A stretch of DNA of 6,214 bases, taken from positions 1 through 6,214 of the forward strand of contig CACYDO010000368.1 of the NCBI GenBank assembly GCA_902773165.1. Direction: 5' to 3'. Positions 4,754-6,214 of the stretch are shown piece by piece (the first letter of the stretch is position 1; every line of letters starts with the position of its first letter). Source of the stretch: an uncultured Ruminococcus sp. Lineage in GTDB: Bacteria > Bacillota > Clostridia > Oscillospirales > Acutalibacteraceae. A model generated the notes under the pieces. The model was not told the DNA's origin and did not search any database. It was given only the letters and a program-made list of their open reading frames with translations. Made by a program: the position numbers and the translations under genes.

Positions 4754-4783
4754 TACTATGATGGAAAAAGATCAAGCAGATTC
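4754..4783 (-). promoter_or_regulatory. Possible sigma-G promoter of spoVT
   Basis: On the minus strand CATAGTA (4754-4760) fits the Bacillus sigma-G -10 pattern cAtnnTA. It lies 18 bases after GAATC (4779-4783), which fits the -35 pattern gnATr except for its last base. Transcription would start near 4747, giving a leader of about 120 bases. spoVT of B. subtilis is known to be sigma-G dependent, which supports the reading; no good sigma-A promoter was seen in this gap. Confidence 0.45.
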
Positions 4784-4788
4784 GGTGC

Positions 4789-4897
4789 AAGGTGCTCGCA
4801 TCACACCAAGAAGTCATGCCGTAGGTCGCAGACTGAGTGGTGTATGCTGCAAATGCCCTTGGGGTACCGTCAGGCAGTCTATGCGCGGTGTTGCCTT
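4789..4897 (+). ncRNA. Self-complementary rod, possible small RNA
   Basis: This part of the 415-base gap 4626-5040 has no credible protein but can fold on the plus strand as a rod. The pairings are AAGG/CCTT (4789-4792 with 4894-4897), ACACC/GGTGT (4803-4807 with 4887-4891), CGCAGACTG with CAGTCT-(AT)-GCG (4827-4835 with 4875-4885), and TGGTGTAT with 4864-4872 (G-U pairs and one bulge). A further outer stem TTTGTGT/GTACAAA (4748-4754 with 4904-4910) is possible. The pairing uses G-U pairs on the plus strand, favouring that strand. No clear promoter is seen. I cannot match it to 6S, SRP, tmRNA or RNase P RNA by eye. Outside the rod, 4911-4979 shows nothing recognisable. Confidence 0.25.
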
Positions 4898-4979
4898 AAT
4901 TTTGTACAAATATTCTTTGCATATTCGGGGCAATTATTCAGATATAAGCATTTTGCGCAGAGCAGAGGATAATTTTGTT

Positions 4980-5028
4980 AAAAAAAGCTCCCGATAAATC
5001 AAGTTTACTTTCATATCGCGGAGCTTTT
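4980..5028 (-). terminator. Intrinsic terminator of the dockerin gene
   Basis: On the minus strand, AAAAGCTCC (5028-5020), a one-base bulge, and CGAT (5018-5015) pair with ATCG (4995-4992) and GGAGCTTTT (4991-4983) around a 19-base loop. Seven T (4986-4980) follow. It begins 13 bases beyond the stop at 5041. The plus strand has only four T after the stem, so termination there would be weaker. Confidence 0.8.
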
Positions 5029-5040
5029 AAAAAATGGAAT

Positions 5041-6214
5041 TTACAACCTTATTGTACTTTCTCTCAAAACATTTATTGCGTCGGCGGATGTAACCTCACC
5101 GTCATGATCGAAATCAGCTGCCAGCAATTTCCGTTTGTTCAGTGTAATCATTCCGGAGCTTGCACGAAGAATAGACAAAGCGTCATTGGAAGTGAGATCG
5201 CCGTCCTCATCTACATCACCGTAAATAATATCTATATCACTGTCAGTTTCATTATCCTCATCGGAATCTGAATCGGACTGATCATCTGTCTTTGTATCGG
5301 AAGAAACGTCAGCCTTATTATCCGTACTCTTTTCTGTATTATTATCGGTTTCTGTATCGGAATTCACTTTGGTTTCGTTGTCTGTTACTGTGTCAGTACT
5401 ATTATCGGTATCGGATTTCGTCGAAGTATCGGTTTCAGAGTCATTTTTTGCAGAAGAATCTGTTTGGTCTTTAGTATAGTTTTCCGAATCAGTATCATTT
5501 TTTCTATCCGAATCAGTATCATTTTTTCTATCCGACTCAGTATCCTTTTTGACATCTGAATCCGAATGAGTATCGGTATTTTCTTTGATATCTGAATCTG
5601 ACCGAGTATCAGCTTCTGTATCGGAATTACTCGAAGTATCTGTTGATTTTTCGGTATCTGATTCATTTTTGGAAACAATATCCGTATCACTATGTAAGTC
5701 AGTGCTTTTGTCGGTTTCGGTATCTTTAATTATTACTGTATCGGAATCTTTGTAATTGTCTGATTGTCTTTCACTGTCTGTGGTGTATTTATCCGAATCT
5801 GTATCTGAATTCTTGTCCGCCAAAAGCTCGGAAGCAGCTGCGATTTCACTAGGCGTTCTGCCTTCAACATTATAAAGAGCTATCTTAACGTCATCGTCGG
5901 TCAGTCCAAGGGCTGCTTCAGCTGCCTTAACATTCTCTCTTGTCCAGTTTTCTGTATCTACATAGTAACTTGCAAGAGCCTGAGCAAGCATTTTAGCGGG
6001 GTCTGCGTTAAGAACAGTTCCTACTACCTTACAAGTAGAAGTAACAACCTTTGCAGGACCGCACTCTTCTGTCTTTTCAAACTTTGCTTCAATTGTGAAC
6101 TGAGTTGAATCTACAGGATTTTCAAGCATATTGCCTGTAATATATAATGTATCGCCGTCAGCTGCATTTGTGAGAATAATGTTGCACGTCTGATAATAAG
6201 AATGATAAGCTTGA
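5041..6214 (-). CDS. Dockerin protein with Asp/Ser/Thr-rich linker, 5' truncated by window
   Basis: C-terminal 390 residues of a secreted protein. The frame stays open past the ATG at 6129 to the window edge (28 more residues, including A-A-D-G-D-T-L-Y-I-T-G-N), so that ATG is internal and the signal peptide is not visible. Three parts can be seen. First, about 130 residues with beta-strand and helical character, of unknown function. Second, about 198 residues (5224-5817) made almost only of Asp, Ser, Thr, Asn, Lys and Glu in S-D/T-D runs, without proline: an acidic disordered spacer. Third, a 60-residue type I-like dockerin (5044-5223) with two Ca-binding repeats, D-V-D-E-D-G-D-L-T-S-N-D and D-F-D-H-D-G-E-V-T-S-A-D, each followed by a hydrophobic helix ending L-R. 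Dockerins bind cohesins and place proteins in cellulosome- or amylosome-like complexes, which suits a Ruminococcus-type gut bacterium. No catalytic or carbohydrate-binding module is visible, so the job of the missing N-terminus is unknown. A terminator follows at once. Confidence 0.9.
   Translation of the reverse strand, partial: QAYHSYYQTCNIILTNAADGDTLYITGNMLENPVDSTQFTIEAKFEKTEECGPAKVVTSTCKVVGTVLNADPAKMLAQALASYYVDTENWTRENVKAAEAALGLTDDDVKIALYNVEGRTPSEIAAASELLADKNSDTDSDKYTTDSERQSDNYKDSDTVIIKDTETDKSTDLHSDTDIVSKNESDTEKSTDTSSNSDTEADTRSDSDIKENTDTHSDSDVKKDTESDRKNDTDSDRKNDTDSENYTKDQTDSSAKNDSETDTSTKSDTDNSTDTVTDNETKVNSDTETDNNTEKSTDNKADVSSDTKTDDQSDSDSDEDNETDSDIDIIYGDVDEDGDLTSNDALSILRASSGMITLNKRKLLAADFDHDGEVTSADAINVLRESTIRL
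5484..5555 (-). repeat. 24-bp tandem repeat, three units, in the dockerin linker
   Basis: Units 5484-5507 and 5508-5531 are identical and 5532-5555 is a degenerate third. Each codes eight residues: R-K-N-D-T-D-S-D, the same with final E, and V-K-K-D-T-E-S-D. Because the unit is a multiple of three, gain or loss of units would change linker length without breaking the frame. Confidence 0.85.

Noticed and set aside
4758..4997. Plus-strand reading frame starting M-M-E-K-D-Q-A-D-S
   Set aside because: It has an AAGGGAG about 12 bases upstream, but its composition (clustered Cys, Arg and rare patterns) is not protein-like, it crosses the rod structure and enters the terminator stem.
5484..5555. 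CRISPR-like tandem repeat
   Set aside because: The units are contiguous without spacers and lie within an open frame, coding the linker.
5385..5690. Minus-strand frame rich in Ile, Lys and Arg
   Set aside because: It is the shifted-frame reading of the S/T-D linker of the dockerin gene, repetitive only because the linker is.
1..6214. tRNA or rRNA genes
   Set aside because: I found no T-loop-like GTTCRAnnC with a fitting acceptor stem and no rRNA-like segment on either strand.

Overview
The window looks like a low-to-mid GC Gram-positive chromosome from the Clostridia, most likely a Ruminococcus-like member of the Oscillospiraceae. The evidence is GGAGG-type ribosome binding sites throughout, a near-canonical SpoVT sporulation regulator, a clostridial-type adenylosuccinate synthetase, and a secreted protein with an Asp/Ser/Thr-rich linker and a C-terminal dockerin. 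The genus is an inference; no rRNA or other marker is present.

Left part (1-1447). The 3' end of an AIM24-family (TIGR00266) gene is followed by a strong intrinsic terminator (421-455). Next comes a small predicted lipoprotein (522-911, +), whose last codons and stop lie inside a repeat. The convergent gap 912-1231 holds no gene. It is filled by two imperfect palindromic elements in tandem, with left arms exactly 200 bp apart. An unrecognised 71-residue protein (1232-1447, -) is convergent with the lipoprotein gene.

Middle part (1448-3660). A FlK-like hotdog thioesterase (1683-2066, +) converges on purA (2158-3435, -). Both genes share a bidirectional terminator that can fold as a branched, cloverleaf-like structure (2065-2148). 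purA has a textbook promoter (TTGCAA-17-TATAAT). Its product has a sequence unlike the E. coli-type enzyme at several ligand-contact positions.

Right part (3658-6214). All genes here are on the minus strand: an unknown 80-residue acidic protein with a perfect 9-5-9 inverted repeat in front of it, spoVT, and the 3' part of a dockerin protein running off the right edge. A third copy of the palindromic element abuts the spoVT stop codon, and a fragment of it lies behind the 80-residue gene. The 415-base gap 4626-5040 holds a sigma-G-like spoVT promoter, a self-complementary rod that may be a small RNA, and the terminator of the dockerin gene.

The genes do not form one pathway; they look like independent chromosomal units. 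The best candidate for something undescribed is the family of palindromic intergenic elements: about 47-bp arms, AT-rich loops (24 nt in two copies), a CGGAACTGC box, and small end hairpins whose sequence changes while the pairing is kept. They sit at gene 3' ends in place of ordinary terminators.
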